NCBI GenBank assembly: GCA_964446285.1
Contig: CAYUNT010000092.1
Coordinates: 1 to 17,487, forward strand
Direction: 5' to 3'
DNA: 17,487 nucleotides
DNA from: CAYUNT01 sp964446285
GTDB taxonomy: Bacteria; Sumerlaeota; Sumerlaeia; SLMS01; CAYUNT01
The notes beneath the pieces were generated by a model that saw nothing but the letters and a program-made list of their open reading frames with translations, was not told the DNA's origin and did no database searches. A program made the position numbers and the translations under genes. Shown piece by piece: positions 1-6,804 of this stretch (within the stretch, counting starts at the first letter, position 1; each line of letters begins with the position of its first letter).

Positions 1-42
1 TAAAAACCCTTGAGAAGGATTTCCGGAATTGTCCTGCGGTAT

Positions 43-147
43 GCAAAAGCGCGGGGGCCTCTCGGCCCCCTTTCATCCCCCCACAAATGGGGGCCGGGAC
101 GGCCCCATTCCTTTGGCTTTTGCCTTGGTTCAGGATGGGCAAAAGCC
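43..147 (+). promoter_or_regulatory. Highly structured leader upstream of cas1 with mutually exclusive stems
   Basis: The gap before cas1 is packed with complementary segments. GCAAAAGC at 43-50 can pair with GCTTTTGC at 116-123, closing a multi-hairpin domain. The same 115-124 segment (GGCTTTTGCC) can instead pair perfectly with GGCAAAAGCC at 138-147. Inside, GGGGGCC (53-59) pairs with GGCCCCC (64-70), CCCCC (78-82) with GGGGG (89-93), and GGGGCC (90-95) with GGCCCC (101-106). Such competing pairings are typical of attenuators and RNA switches, but no known riboswitch motif is recognised. It could equally be the 3' end of an upstream transcript, of which nothing else is visible. Confidence 0.4.
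53..73 (+). terminator. Possible rho-independent terminator of an upstream transcript
   Basis: A perfect 7-bp GC stem, GGGGGCC (53-59) and GGCCCCC (64-70) around a TCTC loop, is followed by only three T residues (71-73). The short T tract makes efficient termination uncertain. It would end a transcript coming from the left edge, 135 bp before the cas1 start. Confidence 0.4.
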
Positions 148-207
148 GACGTATTTCGAAAACAACACGCTATCCGGAAGGACGCTTTGCCTGGGAGGTA
201 TCTGAAT

Positions 208-1188
208 ATGGCCACGCTTGTGGTGATGGAGCCTGGCGCGGTCGTGCGGCGCAGAGGCAAAACAATTGTTGTGGAAAAGGAAGGCGCCCAACTCGCCGAA
301 GTGGAACTCCACCGCCTGGAGACGGTTCTTCTCTATGGCAATGTGCAGGTGACCACGCAGGCCATGCACGGTTTGCTCAATGGCGGCGTGGAAATGGCGC
401 TGCTCTCGGGCGATGGGCGTTTGCTGGGCCAATTAACGCCGCCCATGCCGAAAAACGCCGCATTGCGCCGCGCGCAATACGAGACGTTCAGCGCGCCGGA
501 AAAATGCTTGGCGCTGGCCCGCTCGCTTGTGGCGGCGAAAATCCGAAACAGCCTCGAAACATTGAAACGGGCGGATTGGGATAGGGGGCAGGCCCTTTGC
601 GCCGGGGCGCGGCAGGCGCTGGAGGAATGCCTGGCGCACGCGCGCGGCGCGGCGGCCCTTGATGTGCTTTGCGGCATCGAGGGAACGGCGGCGCGTCATT
701 ACTTCGAGGGATTCGCCACCTTGCTGCGATCCGAAGAACTGCGCTACGAGGGACGCTCGCGCCGTCCGCCTCGTGATCCCGTAAATGCCATGCTTTCGTT
801 CGGATATGTCTTGCTCGTGTCGCAAATTCAGGCACAACTGGACGCAGCGGGATGGGACCCGTTTTTCGGATTCTTCCACCAGCAGGCGTATGGGCGCCCC
901 TCCCTGGCGCTTGACCTGCTCGAACCACTTCGCGCGCCTGTTGTGGATAGGCTGGTGGTGAGGCTCGTGAACCTGAAATCGCTCACGGCCGGGGATTTCC
1001 ACCAGTCCGATACCGAAGGAGTTCGCATGACGGCCGCCGGGTTGAAAACCTTTCTGGGAACATGGGCGCAATGGATGGAAAAGCAACAGGTCCGCGAGAC
1101 AATAAGAAAAGGCGCGGAAGAGCTGGGCCGTTGCGCGAGCAAGGAAATCGAACCGAACGCGGTTGAGTTTTTCAATTGGCGGGCGTAA
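208..1188 (+). CDS. cas1: CRISPR-associated endonuclease/integrase Cas1
   Basis: Cas1 is the integrase that, in a complex with Cas2, inserts new spacers into the CRISPR array. The 326-residue product has the family length and layout: a beta-rich N-terminus opening MATLVVMEPGAVVRR, then a helical catalytic half. The metal ligands are visible: Glu158 in GIEGTAARHYF, His224 in FGFFHQQAYGRPSL, and Asp236/Glu239 in LALDLLEPLR. The ATG at 208 is chosen because GGGAGG lies at 193-198 and the family N-terminus begins here. The frame stays open upstream to position 10, but that stretch is the folded leader and resembles no Cas1 extension. No reverse transcriptase or Cas4 is fused. Cas2 is not in the window. 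The CARF-HEPN gene 56 bp downstream suggests a type III-associated locus. Confidence 0.96.
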   Translation: MATLVVMEPGAVVRRRGKTIVVEKEGAQLAEVELHRLETVLLYGNVQVTTQAMHGLLNGGVEMALLSGDGRLLGQLTPPMPKNAALRRAQYETFSAPEKCLALARSLVAAKIRNSLETLKRADWDRGQALCAGARQALEECLAHARGAAALDVLCGIEGTAARHYFEGFATLLRSEELRYEGRSRRPPRDPVNAMLSFGYVLLVSQIQAQLDAAGWDPFFGFFHQQAYGRPSLALDLLEPLRAPVVDRLVVRLVNLKSLTAGDFHQSDTEGVRMTAAGLKTFLGTWAQWMEKQQVRETIRKGAEELGRCASKEIEPNAVEFFNWRA

Positions 1189-1244
1189 AAACTCAAGATA
1201 GGCGCAGGTGTGCTTGAACCATGCAATTACAAGGAGATTCCAAT

Positions 1245-2720
1245 ATGGCGAAGGCAAAAACAACGGCGGCAGCAACGGCGCGGGTGCGCGTGTATGCCAA
1301 CGTGGGGCAAAGAGACGTGCAGATTGACAGCAAGCCGCTGGATAAAATCAAAGACACAAAGAATTGCAACCTGCGCGCATCCAGCCGCGAGGTATTTGAG
1401 AATTATGAGGAGTGGGAAAAGGAATTGCAGGCGCCTATTCTTGCTCCGGCGCTTGAACGCATCCGCGGCGAAGGCGGCGAAATTGAGGAAATCGTTCTGA
1501 TCGCGACGGATCAGGACCCTGTCGCGGCGGAAAAATTCTATAACACAGACACGGTTTTTGTTGGGCGGATTCTAGAGCGCCTGCTGCCCGCGCGAGGATG
1601 GTGCCGCGCCGTGCGGTTGTGGACAATTCCTGGGGTGCCCAATGACCACGAGGCGATGATGAAGTTTTTCGAGCAGCGAATGGGCGAGGAACCGCCGCCG
1701 GAACAGGGGGAAGTGCGCTATGCGCTCATCTCGGGAGGAACGCCCGCGGCGAATCTCGCGCTGATGTTCGTCGCGTCCGTGGCGTGGGGGCTGGAGTCGT
1801 GCCGCGTATGGGCCGTGAGCGAGCGCGGAAGCGTGCAGGAATTTCCGCTGGCCCGCCGCATTGTCGAGCGCGACCGCGCCGAGCGCGCGCGGGTGTTGAT
1901 CGGGCAGCGGCAAATCGGCGCGCTGAGGCATGTGTTTCCGCCGGATTCGGAGTTGGGCCTGCTTGGCCGGATGGCGCACGAACGCGAGCATCTGAATATC
2001 GAGGAGGCGGCCCGAGCGGCGCGCGAGTTGATCGAATGCGCGAAGAAATCCAAGCCCTCCGTCGATGAGAAGAGCGCACAGGGGCGTTTAAAGCAGTATC
2101 AGGAACTCGAACGCGAATTGGGGGCGCTTGATCTGGGCGGGCGTCCGGGGAAAAAACGCCTCCAGCCTGGAAAGGCGCATCTTGCCGAGGTTTTCTGGCA
2201 GGCGAAATGGTTTCTTGGCCGCGCGCAATGGAACGAAATGCTGGCGCGATTGTATCACCTGAGCGACACGCTCCAGGATTGGGCGCTGAGATGCTGGCTT
2301 GTGCACAATCCAATTATGGATTTGAAACAAGGGTTGCTGCGCAATAAGGACATCTCTGCCAATGCAGAACTTTGCCGCCGTATTTGCGAACGTAAAAACC
2401 TGGATACTCCCTTGCGCCTGGACATTATCAACTGGGCCAGGGAGCGGCTAAAGGTGCAGGGCGAACCGGCGGTTGACATTGTGTGCGCGGCGCTGGAATT
2501 GCTGAAGCCTATGCAGAATTTGCGTGCAGATTCCCTGGCGGGACACGGATTCCGAAGCCTCTCGGCAAAAGAATTGGAGCGGATTGCGGGCGGGCGGACG
2601 CTCGACAATTTGCTGGGGGATTTGGAAAACCAACTGCGTGAAATGGGCGTTTTATCGGCGAATTCGATTCGTGAATCGCCCTGGGAATGCATAGCCCGCC
2701 TCGCCGCCACGCTCCTTTAG
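1245..2720 (+). CDS. csm6: CARF-HEPN ribonuclease, Csm6/Csx1-like CRISPR ancillary protein
   Basis: This 491-residue protein is probably a cyclic-oligoadenylate-activated RNase that acts with type III CRISPR effectors. Residues about 80-210 look like a CARF sensor: a beta strand EEIVLIATDQD (81-91), then VRYALISGGTPAAN (157-170), whose GGT turn is characteristic of ring-nucleotide binding CARF proteins. The C-terminal half is helical and carries LRADSLAGHGF, where Arg427 and His434 form the R-x6-H motif of HEPN RNases. The more usual Asn after the Arg is Ala here. ATG 1245 is preferred over ATG 1221 because AAGGAG at 1231-1236 lies 8 bases before it. It follows cas1 by 56 bp on the same strand, probably one operon. 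The family assignment rests on these motifs; the exact subfamily (Csm6, Csx1 or TIGR02710) is unresolved. Confidence 0.8.
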   Translation: MAKAKTTAAATARVRVYANVGQRDVQIDSKPLDKIKDTKNCNLRASSREVFENYEEWEKELQAPILAPALERIRGEGGEIEEIVLIATDQDPVAAEKFYNTDTVFVGRILERLLPARGWCRAVRLWTIPGVPNDHEAMMKFFEQRMGEEPPPEQGEVRYALISGGTPAANLALMFVASVAWGLESCRVWAVSERGSVQEFPLARRIVERDRAERARVLIGQRQIGALRHVFPPDSELGLLGRMAHEREHLNIEEAARAARELIECAKKSKPSVDEKSAQGRLKQYQELERELGALDLGGRPGKKRLQPGKAHLAEVFWQAKWFLGRAQWNEMLARLYHLSDTLQDWALRCWLVHNPIMDLKQGLLRNKDISANAELCRRICERKNLDTPLRLDIINWARERLKVQGEPAVDIVCAALELLKPMQNLRADSLAGHGFRSLSAKELERIAGGRTLDNLLGDLENQLREMGVLSANSIRESPWECIARLAATLL

Positions 2721-2729
2721 GATTCAATT

Positions 2730-2745
2730 CACTGTCGTCCCACAG
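2730..2745 (+). repeat. Left terminal inverted repeat of the IS4-family element
   Basis: CACTGTCGTCCCACAG pairs with the reverse complement of 4199-4214 at 14 of 16 positions; both mismatches are G/A transitions. Confidence 0.8.
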
Positions 2746-2825
2746 GGGGTGACAAGCGGGCTGGGTTGTGAGTAGCATTCTCTTGCCAAAAATCCCTGCG
2801 GTTGACCGCCGCAAAGGAGAATGCC

Positions 2826-4040
2826 ATGGCTCACAAACCAGCCCGATCCAAGTATTCCATCCTCTATCAGCTGTGCCAACTGATTCCTTCGTATCTGGTG
2901 GCGAAACTCGCGCGCCAGCATGGAGTGGATGACAAAGCGCGGACCTTCTCCCCTTGGTCTCATGTGGTGGCCCTGCTCTATGCCCAACTGGCCCACGCCC
3001 TCAGCCTCAACGATGTGTGCGACGCTCTGCGAACTCATGCCTCGAAACTGGGCCTGATCCGCGGGGCGGTGGCGCCGGCGAAAAACACCCTCTCGCACGC
3101 CAACCGAAACCGCAATGCGGCAATGGCCGAAGCGCTGTTCTGGGAAGTGCTCGATCACCTCCGCCAGCGCCATCCCCGTTTCGGCGGGCGAAACTACAAG
3201 GCGATGCCGCGGCGATTGCGTCGCGCCGTTCATGCGGTGGATTCGACCACGATTGCGCTGGTGGCCAACTGCATCGACTGGGCGCGCCATCGCAGAAAGA
3301 AGGCGGCCGCCAAGTTGCATTTGCGCCTGGACCTGGAATCCTTCCTGCCGCGCATCGCGATCATCGACACGGCCAAACATCACGACGACACCAAAGCCTG
3401 GGAACTGTGCGCGGGCCTTGGGGCGGGCGAAATCGTTGTGTTTGACAAGGCGTATGTTGATTTCACCCACCTGTTTGCGCTCGACCAGCGCGGAGTTTTC
3501 TGGGTGACGCGGGCCAAGGACAACATGGCCTGGCGATGCGTCAAACGAGGAAAGGTTCCCGAGGGGGGAAAAATTCTTCGCGAGGATCTGGTGGTTCTGG
3601 CCACCCCCCAATCGCGCGAAAAATACCCGCGGCGGTTTCGGCGAATCCATGCGCTGGTGGAGGTGGACGGCGAGGAGCGCGAAATGACCTTCATCACCAA
3701 CAACCTGGAATGGGCCGCCAGTTCCATCTGCGAACTCTACCAATGCCGCTGGTCCATCGAGGTGTTTTTCAAGGAGATCAAACAGACGCTGCAACTGTGC
3801 GACTTTCTGGGGCACAACAAAAACGCGATCCTGTGGCAGGTTTGGATGGGCCTGCTTTTGTATGTGCTGATGCGCGCCCTGTCGTTTCTCGGACAATGGC
3901 AGTTCGGGTTCAAACGCCTGTTTTGCCTGCTGCGATCCAACGTCTGGGAACTCTACGGCGTGGGACTTTTGATGAAGTTCTGTGGGACAGCACGCGCCGC
4001 GCCGACCCAGGGCTGGCTGCCCGGTTTTGAACCGCATTAG
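2826..4040 (+). CDS. IS4-family DDE transposase
   Basis: The 404-residue cut-and-paste transposase is full length. The RNase H-like core shows the first Asp in HAVDSTTIAL (Asp139), the second in VVFDKAYVDF (Asp207), and the YREK signature YQCRWSIEVFFKEIK with Tyr305, Arg308, Glu312 and Lys319 at the exact Y(2)R(3)E(6)K spacing of the IS4 family. The N-terminus resembles the DUF4372 domain found in several IS4 members (helical, ending near NTLSHANRNR at 87-96). ATG 2826 is chosen because AAAGGAGA ends 5 bases upstream; an in-frame TTG at 2802 has no such site. No frameshift or internal stop is present, so the element may still be active. Confidence 0.95.
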   Translation: MAHKPARSKYSILYQLCQLIPSYLVAKLARQHGVDDKARTFSPWSHVVALLYAQLAHALSLNDVCDALRTHASKLGLIRGAVAPAKNTLSHANRNRNAAMAEALFWEVLDHLRQRHPRFGGRNYKAMPRRLRRAVHAVDSTTIALVANCIDWARHRRKKAAAKLHLRLDLESFLPRIAIIDTAKHHDDTKAWELCAGLGAGEIVVFDKAYVDFTHLFALDQRGVFWVTRAKDNMAWRCVKRGKVPEGGKILREDLVVLATPQSREKYPRRFRRIHALVEVDGEEREMTFITNNLEWAASSICELYQCRWSIEVFFKEIKQTLQLCDFLGHNKNAILWQVWMGLLLYVLMRALSFLGQWQFGFKRLFCLLRSNVWELYGVGLLMKFCGTARAAPTQGWLPGFEPH

Positions 4041-4074
4041 CCCCAAAAAAACCGCCGCCTGTGGGACAGCACGC
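3980..4074 (+). repeat. Direct subterminal repeats near the right end of the IS
   Basis: The 16-mer CTGTGGGACAGCACGC occurs at 3980-3995, inside the end of the transposase gene, and again at 4059-4074, 79 bp later. Its first eight bases recur in the right terminal repeat (CTGTGGGA at 4199-4206). Three same-orientation copies of this core suggest transposase binding sites or relics of earlier end positions. Confidence 0.7.
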
Positions 4075-4198
4075 GGCAAAGCAAACCCAGACCGGCGTTG
4101 AGAATCGAAAAAATGTGTGAAAAAGGGGGGCGAAGGGCGATTTCAGAAAAAACTGATTACAGACAAGTTACAATTTCACCGCCCCCGATTTAGGGCGG

Positions 4199-4214
4199 CT
4201 GTGGGATGATAGTG
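4199..4214 (+). repeat. Right terminal inverted repeat of the IS4-family element
   Basis: CTGTGGGATGATAGTG mirrors the left end at 14 of 16 positions. Just inside it, CCGCCC (4179-4184) and GGGCGG (4193-4198) form a hairpin that may insulate the element from outside transcription. Confidence 0.8.
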
Positions 4215-4340
4215 GAAAATGGTATCACTTTGGTCTTTTGAGTCCTTTGGGTCATTTCTTTTTCCAAACCACCTCTCGCCCAATTCTCTTTTTGCTCACA
4301 ATCCACAACCCACAGCTCTCAACTCTTTCCCCCCACATAC
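4214..4340 (+). repeat. 127-bp dispersed repeat, left copy (inverted partner at 17303-17429)
   Basis: This stretch, from GGAAAATGGTATCAC to CCCCCCACATAC, matches the reverse complement of 17303-17429 at 121 of 127 positions with no gaps. Five of the six differences fall in the heptamer tract or the base run beside it (4301-4326). It contains a degenerate triplicate of a nine-base unit (ACTTTGGTC, TTTTGAGTC, CTTTGGGTC at 4227-4253) and a decayed CTCACAA-type heptamer series at about 4294-4322. Both copies point toward the next gene, the ilvB leader here and the protease on the other side, as a promoter or 5'-regulatory repeat would. No convincing sigma-70 promoter is visible. Confidence 0.9.
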
Positions 4341-4353
4341 GAAGGACCCCGGC

Positions 4354-4602
4354 ATGTCTTCATTTCCAACAATGCGCTTGACGAACCCGCATGGGGAATT
4401 TAGACAAACTCCCTGTATATCGCGGCTGGGCATGTCTCCGGCCGCGGAGATGCGAGTTATGAACGCCGAATGCAAAACACCTTGTATGTCATGCTTCGCC
4501 TCCTCGGGCCGCGCCCGCAAGATGCGCGGAGCGGGCATGTTTCTGAGGCCGGCGGAATTCGCGTCTTCCCCGCATCCGTTCCTTTCGCTTGTCATCGTAT
4601 GA
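4354..4602 (+). CDS. Possible 82-codon leader ORF ending in Leu-Ser-Leu-Val-Ile-Val, upstream of ilvB
   Basis: An ORF starts at ATG 4354 behind GAAGGA (4341-4346) and ends at TGA 4600-4602. Its last seven residues are F-L-S-L-V-I-V, that is two Leu, two Val and one Ile, and the stop codon overlaps the first base of the terminator stem at 4602. This is the geometry of a leader peptide for branched-chain amino-acid attenuation, and ilvB is the next gene. Against this, the ORF is long for a leader peptide and its body (Met, Cys, Ser and Arg rich) does not look like a folded protein. The underlying DNA contains diverged repeat units, so it may be a structured RNA rather than a gene. I do not recognise the product. 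Confidence 0.35.
   Translation: MSSFPTMRLTNPHGEFRQTPCISRLGMSPAAEMRVMNAECKTPCMSCFASSGRARKMRGAGMFLRPAEFASSPHPFLSLVIV
4405..4565 (+). repeat. Two diverged tandem units in the ilvB leader region
   Basis: Unit one begins near CAAACTCCCTGTATATC (4405) with GGGCATGTCTCC at 4428. Unit two begins near CAAAACACCTTGTATGTC (4473) with GGGCATGTTTCT at 4533. A related GGCATGTCTTC lies at 4351. In unit one TCTCCG (4435-4440) and CGGAGA (4445-4450) form a tight hairpin with a GCCG loop. In unit two CCGCGC (4510-4515) can pair with GCGCGG (4524-4529). This is consistent with a structured RNA; no Rfam family is recognised. Confidence 0.35.
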
Positions 4603-4663
4603 AGGCCCTGACTCGGGTTGCGCGCCTGCGTATTGCGCGCGAGACTGGAGTCAGGGCCTTTTT
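4602..4663 (+). terminator. Strong rho-independent terminator / candidate ilvB attenuator
   Basis: AAGGCCCTGACTC (4602-4614) is perfectly complementary over 13 bp to GAGTCAGGGCCTT (4648-4660), followed by TTTTT (4659-4663). A nested GCGCGC stem sits in the loop (about 4620-4640). The 5' arm begins on the last base of the leader-ORF stop codon, so a ribosome sitting at the end of that ORF would cover it. Confidence 0.9.
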
Positions 4664-4668
4664 CATAA

Positions 4669-4699
4669 GCCGCTGAAACCGCATTTCAGCGGCGTTTTT
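4669..4699 (+). terminator. Second tandem rho-independent terminator before ilvB
   Basis: GCCGCTGAAA (4669-4678) pairs perfectly with TTTCAGCGGC (4684-4693) and is followed by G and TTTTT (4695-4699). Only 50 bp then remain before the ilvB ribosome site. Transcription of ilvB must start within those 50 bp or pass through two terminators. Confidence 0.9.
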
Positions 4700-4760
4700 G
4701 TATCCGCCATCATTCACATTCGCCTGCATATCCAATTCGATTCAATATAAGGAGACAATC

Positions 4761-6647
4761 ATGAGCAAGAAGAAGGCAGAAAAACCTTCGGCGGCTTCTT
4801 CGGAGGCCAAACACGCTCTGGCGGGAAAAACCATGAGCGGCGCGGAAATGATAATTCAAGTGCTGGCCGACGAAGGGGTCGATACCATATTCGGATACAG
4901 CGGCGGGGCGATCCTGCCCAGCTACGATGCGATTTTCCGCTATAACGCCGAGCACCGTGGAGCGGGCAAACCGGAAATCCGCCTGGTTGTGCCGGCCAAC
5001 GAACAAGGCGCGGGCTTTATGGCCGCCGGATACGCGCGTTCGAGCGGGCGCGTGGGTATGGCGCTCGTGACGTCCGGTCCGGGCGCCACGAACACAGTTA
5101 CCCCCATCCGCGACTGCATGGCCGATTCCGTGCCAATGGTGCTTATCTGCGGCCAGGTCCCGCGCGCGTCGATGGGCACGGACGCCTTTCAGGAAGCGCC
5201 GGTTTTCAACATCATGAGCGCCTGCGCCAAGCATGTGTTCCTGCCCACAAAGCCCGAGGAACTGGAAGAAACCGTGCGGACGGCGTTTTACATCGCGCGC
5301 TCCGGACGCCCCGGACCCGTGGTGATTGACGTGCCCAAGGACGTCCAGAACTGGACCGGCCAATTCAAAGGCAAGGGCTTGTTGAATTTGCGCGGATACA
5401 GCCAGCGCATGGCGGCCCTCGAACGCGCCCACATCTCCAAGGATCAGGCCAGGGAATTTTTCGAGCTGCTGGCCCGCAGCGAGCGCCCGCTCATTTACGC
5501 GGGCGGCGGCGTCATTGTCGGAAACGCGGCGGCGGAACTTCGTGCCTTTGCTGAGCGCTTCCAAATTCCAGTGACTATGACGCTGACGGGCCTTGGCGGC
5601 ATGGATTCCGACAATCCGCTCTCACTCCACATGCTCGGAATGCACGGCACCGCGTATGCCAATTACGCGGTGGATGACTGCGATTTCCTCATTACGATCG
5701 GGGCGAGGTTCGATGACCGCGTGGCCGGCAAACCCAAGGAGTTCGCCCCCGGCGCGAAGGCCATTGCGCACATCGACATCGATGCCTCGGAAATCGGCAA
5801 GGTCAAAGCCGTGACCTGGTCGCATGTGGGCGAAGCGGGGACGTCGTTGAAAGACCTGCTCTACTACGGCCAGAATTTCCGCAAGGATTTCTCGCCGTGG
5901 CTGGCGCATGTGGCGCAATTGCGCAAGGATCATCCGTTGAATTTCGACCGCAAGAGCAAGAAAATCCAGCCGCAATATGTGATCGAATGCCTCAATGAAA
6001 TCACTCGCGGCGAAGCGATTGTCTGCTCGGGCGTGGGCCAGCATCAGATGTGGTCCGCTCAATACTGCCGGTTCCGCCATCCGCGCCATTGGATCACCTC
6101 GGGCAGCATGGGCACGATGGGATTTGGCCTGCCGGCCGCGATTGGCGCGCAACTGGCCAATCCAGGCAAAACCGTCATCGACATCGACGGCGATGGCAGC
6201 ATGAGAATGAACCTCGGCGAACTCGAAACGGCGACAACCTACGGCGTCCCGGTGAAGGTGCTTTTGCTCAACAACCTTGGCGACGGCATGGTGCGCCAGT
6301 GGCAGAAACTCTATTTCGGCAATCGCTTTTCCGGAACGGACAAGTCGCTGCACAAAAAGGACTTTGTCAAGGCGGCGCAGGCAGACGGATTTGAGTATGC
6401 CAAGCGCATATCCGAGACATCCAAGGTGAAGGAAACCCTCAAGGAATTCCTTGCCGCGGATGGCCCGGCGCTGCTTGAGGTCCGGATCGACACCGACGCC
6501 TGCGTGTATCCAATGGTGGGACCGGGAATGCCCTATCGCGACATGCTCACAGGCGATTTCATCCCGGCGCGAAAGGCGCCTCAACCCGCCAAAGCCGAAG
6601 AAACCAAGCCCGTGGTGGACATGACAAAAATCCCCGATCTGTTCTGA
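4761..6647 (+). CDS. ilvB: Acetolactate synthase large (catalytic) subunit
   Basis: This ThDP- and FAD-dependent enzyme joins two pyruvates, or pyruvate and 2-ketobutyrate, as the first common step of valine, leucine and isoleucine synthesis in the cytoplasm. The 628-residue product has the three family domains: an N-terminal PYR domain with GYSGGAILP (45-53) and the catalytic Glu81 in VVPANEQGAGFMAAGYA, a middle FAD-type domain, and a C-terminal PP domain with the ThDP/Mg motif GDGSMRMN (477-484) through NN (504-505) and GMVRQWQ (509-515). ATG 4761 follows AAGGAG at 4749-4754. A charged N-terminal extension of about 25 residues and a Pro/Lys-rich tail (about 600-628) exceed the usual core. 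The regulatory subunit gene ilvN is not adjacent. Two terminators stand directly upstream. A weak hairpin, ATCCCCG (6630-6636) with CGGGGAT (6651-6657), spans the stop codon but lacks a T tract. Confidence 0.96.
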   Translation: MSKKKAEKPSAASSEAKHALAGKTMSGAEMIIQVLADEGVDTIFGYSGGAILPSYDAIFRYNAEHRGAGKPEIRLVVPANEQGAGFMAAGYARSSGRVGMALVTSGPGATNTVTPIRDCMADSVPMVLICGQVPRASMGTDAFQEAPVFNIMSACAKHVFLPTKPEELEETVRTAFYIARSGRPGPVVIDVPKDVQNWTGQFKGKGLLNLRGYSQRMAALERAHISKDQAREFFELLARSERPLIYAGGGVIVGNAAAELRAFAERFQIPVTMTLTGLGGMDSDNPLSLHMLGMHGTAYANYAVDDCDFLITIGARFDDRVAGKPKEFAPGAKAIAHIDIDASEIGKVKAVTWSHVGEAGTSLKDLLYYGQNFRKDFSPWLAHVAQLRKDHPLNFDRKSKKIQPQYVIECLNEITRGEAIVCSGVGQHQMWSAQYCRFRHPRHWITSGSMGTMGFGLPAAIGAQLANPGKTVIDIDGDGSMRMNLGELETATTYGVPVKVLLLNNLGDGMVRQWQKLYFGNRFSGTDKSLHKKDFVKAAQADGFEYAKRISETSKVKETLKEFLAADGPALLEVRIDTDACVYPMVGPGMPYRDMLTGDFIPARKAPQPAKAEETKPVVDMTKIPDLF

Positions 6648-6712
6648 TCGCGGGGATCAAAACACCCAACTGAAATGCCACGTCAGAATACTGAGTGTGG
6701 CTTCGCGAATCG

Positions 6713-6763
6713 GCGCCAGGAAGCCATTGTCTTATTCCAATAAGGCCATGCGCATCCTGGCGC
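6713..6763. repeat. Nested inverted repeat downstream of ilvB
   Basis: GCGCCAGGA (6713-6721) and TCCTGGCGC (6755-6763) are perfectly complementary and enclose a second perfect stem, CTTATT (6731-6736) with AATAAG (6739-6744). It could be a processing or termination structure at the end of the ilvB transcript, without a T tract. Apart from this and the doubtful minus-strand ORF, I see nothing definite in 6648-7008. Confidence 0.5.
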
Positions 6764-6804
6764 TATGCGTTTTGTGGGTTGCTTAGCCATTTGCGTTCGG
6801 CGGA

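Larger units (their letters stand above)
2730..4214 (+). mobile_element. Complete IS4-family insertion sequence
   Basis: The element of about 1.48 kb contains one intact transposase gene between imperfect terminal inverted repeats: CACTGTCGTCCCACAG at 2730-2745 and CTGTGGGATGATAGTG at 4199-4214 (14 of 16 paired). The right boundary is supported independently: homology between the 127-bp repeat at 4214-4340 and its distant copy starts exactly where the right inverted repeat ends. No target-site duplication is evident in the flanks (GATTCAATT on the left, GAAAATGGT on the right). The element lies 9 bp after the csm6 stop codon, so it leaves that gene intact but may block or alter transcription into downstream sequence. 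Confidence 0.85.

Noticed and set aside
10..207. In-frame upstream extension of cas1 (66 codons)
   Set aside because: It translates the GC-rich hairpin leader, resembles no Cas1 or fused domain, starts only with TTG, and is preceded by a stop at 1-3. The ATG at 208 has a good ribosome site.
1..207. CRISPR repeat array next to cas1
   Set aside because: No regularly spaced direct repeats occur; the only repetition is complementary hairpin arms.
433..1275. A 280-codon minus-strand ORF opposite cas1
   Set aside because: Antisense shadow of cas1, whose catalytic residues and family motifs are all on the plus strand.
4059..4074. Alternative right end of the IS element
   Set aside because: Its reverse complement matches the left end at only about 11 of 16 positions, against 14 of 16 for 4199-4214, and the 127-bp repeat homology begins only after 4213.
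2724..4079. A 451-codon minus-strand ORF opposite the transposase
   Set aside because: It is the antisense shadow of a GC-rich gene with perfect YREK and DDE motifs on the plus strand, and it has no recognisable family features.
4341..4700. T-box riboswitch upstream of ilvB
   Set aside because: No AGGGTGGNACCGCG-type T-box sequence or specifier-loop arrangement could be found.
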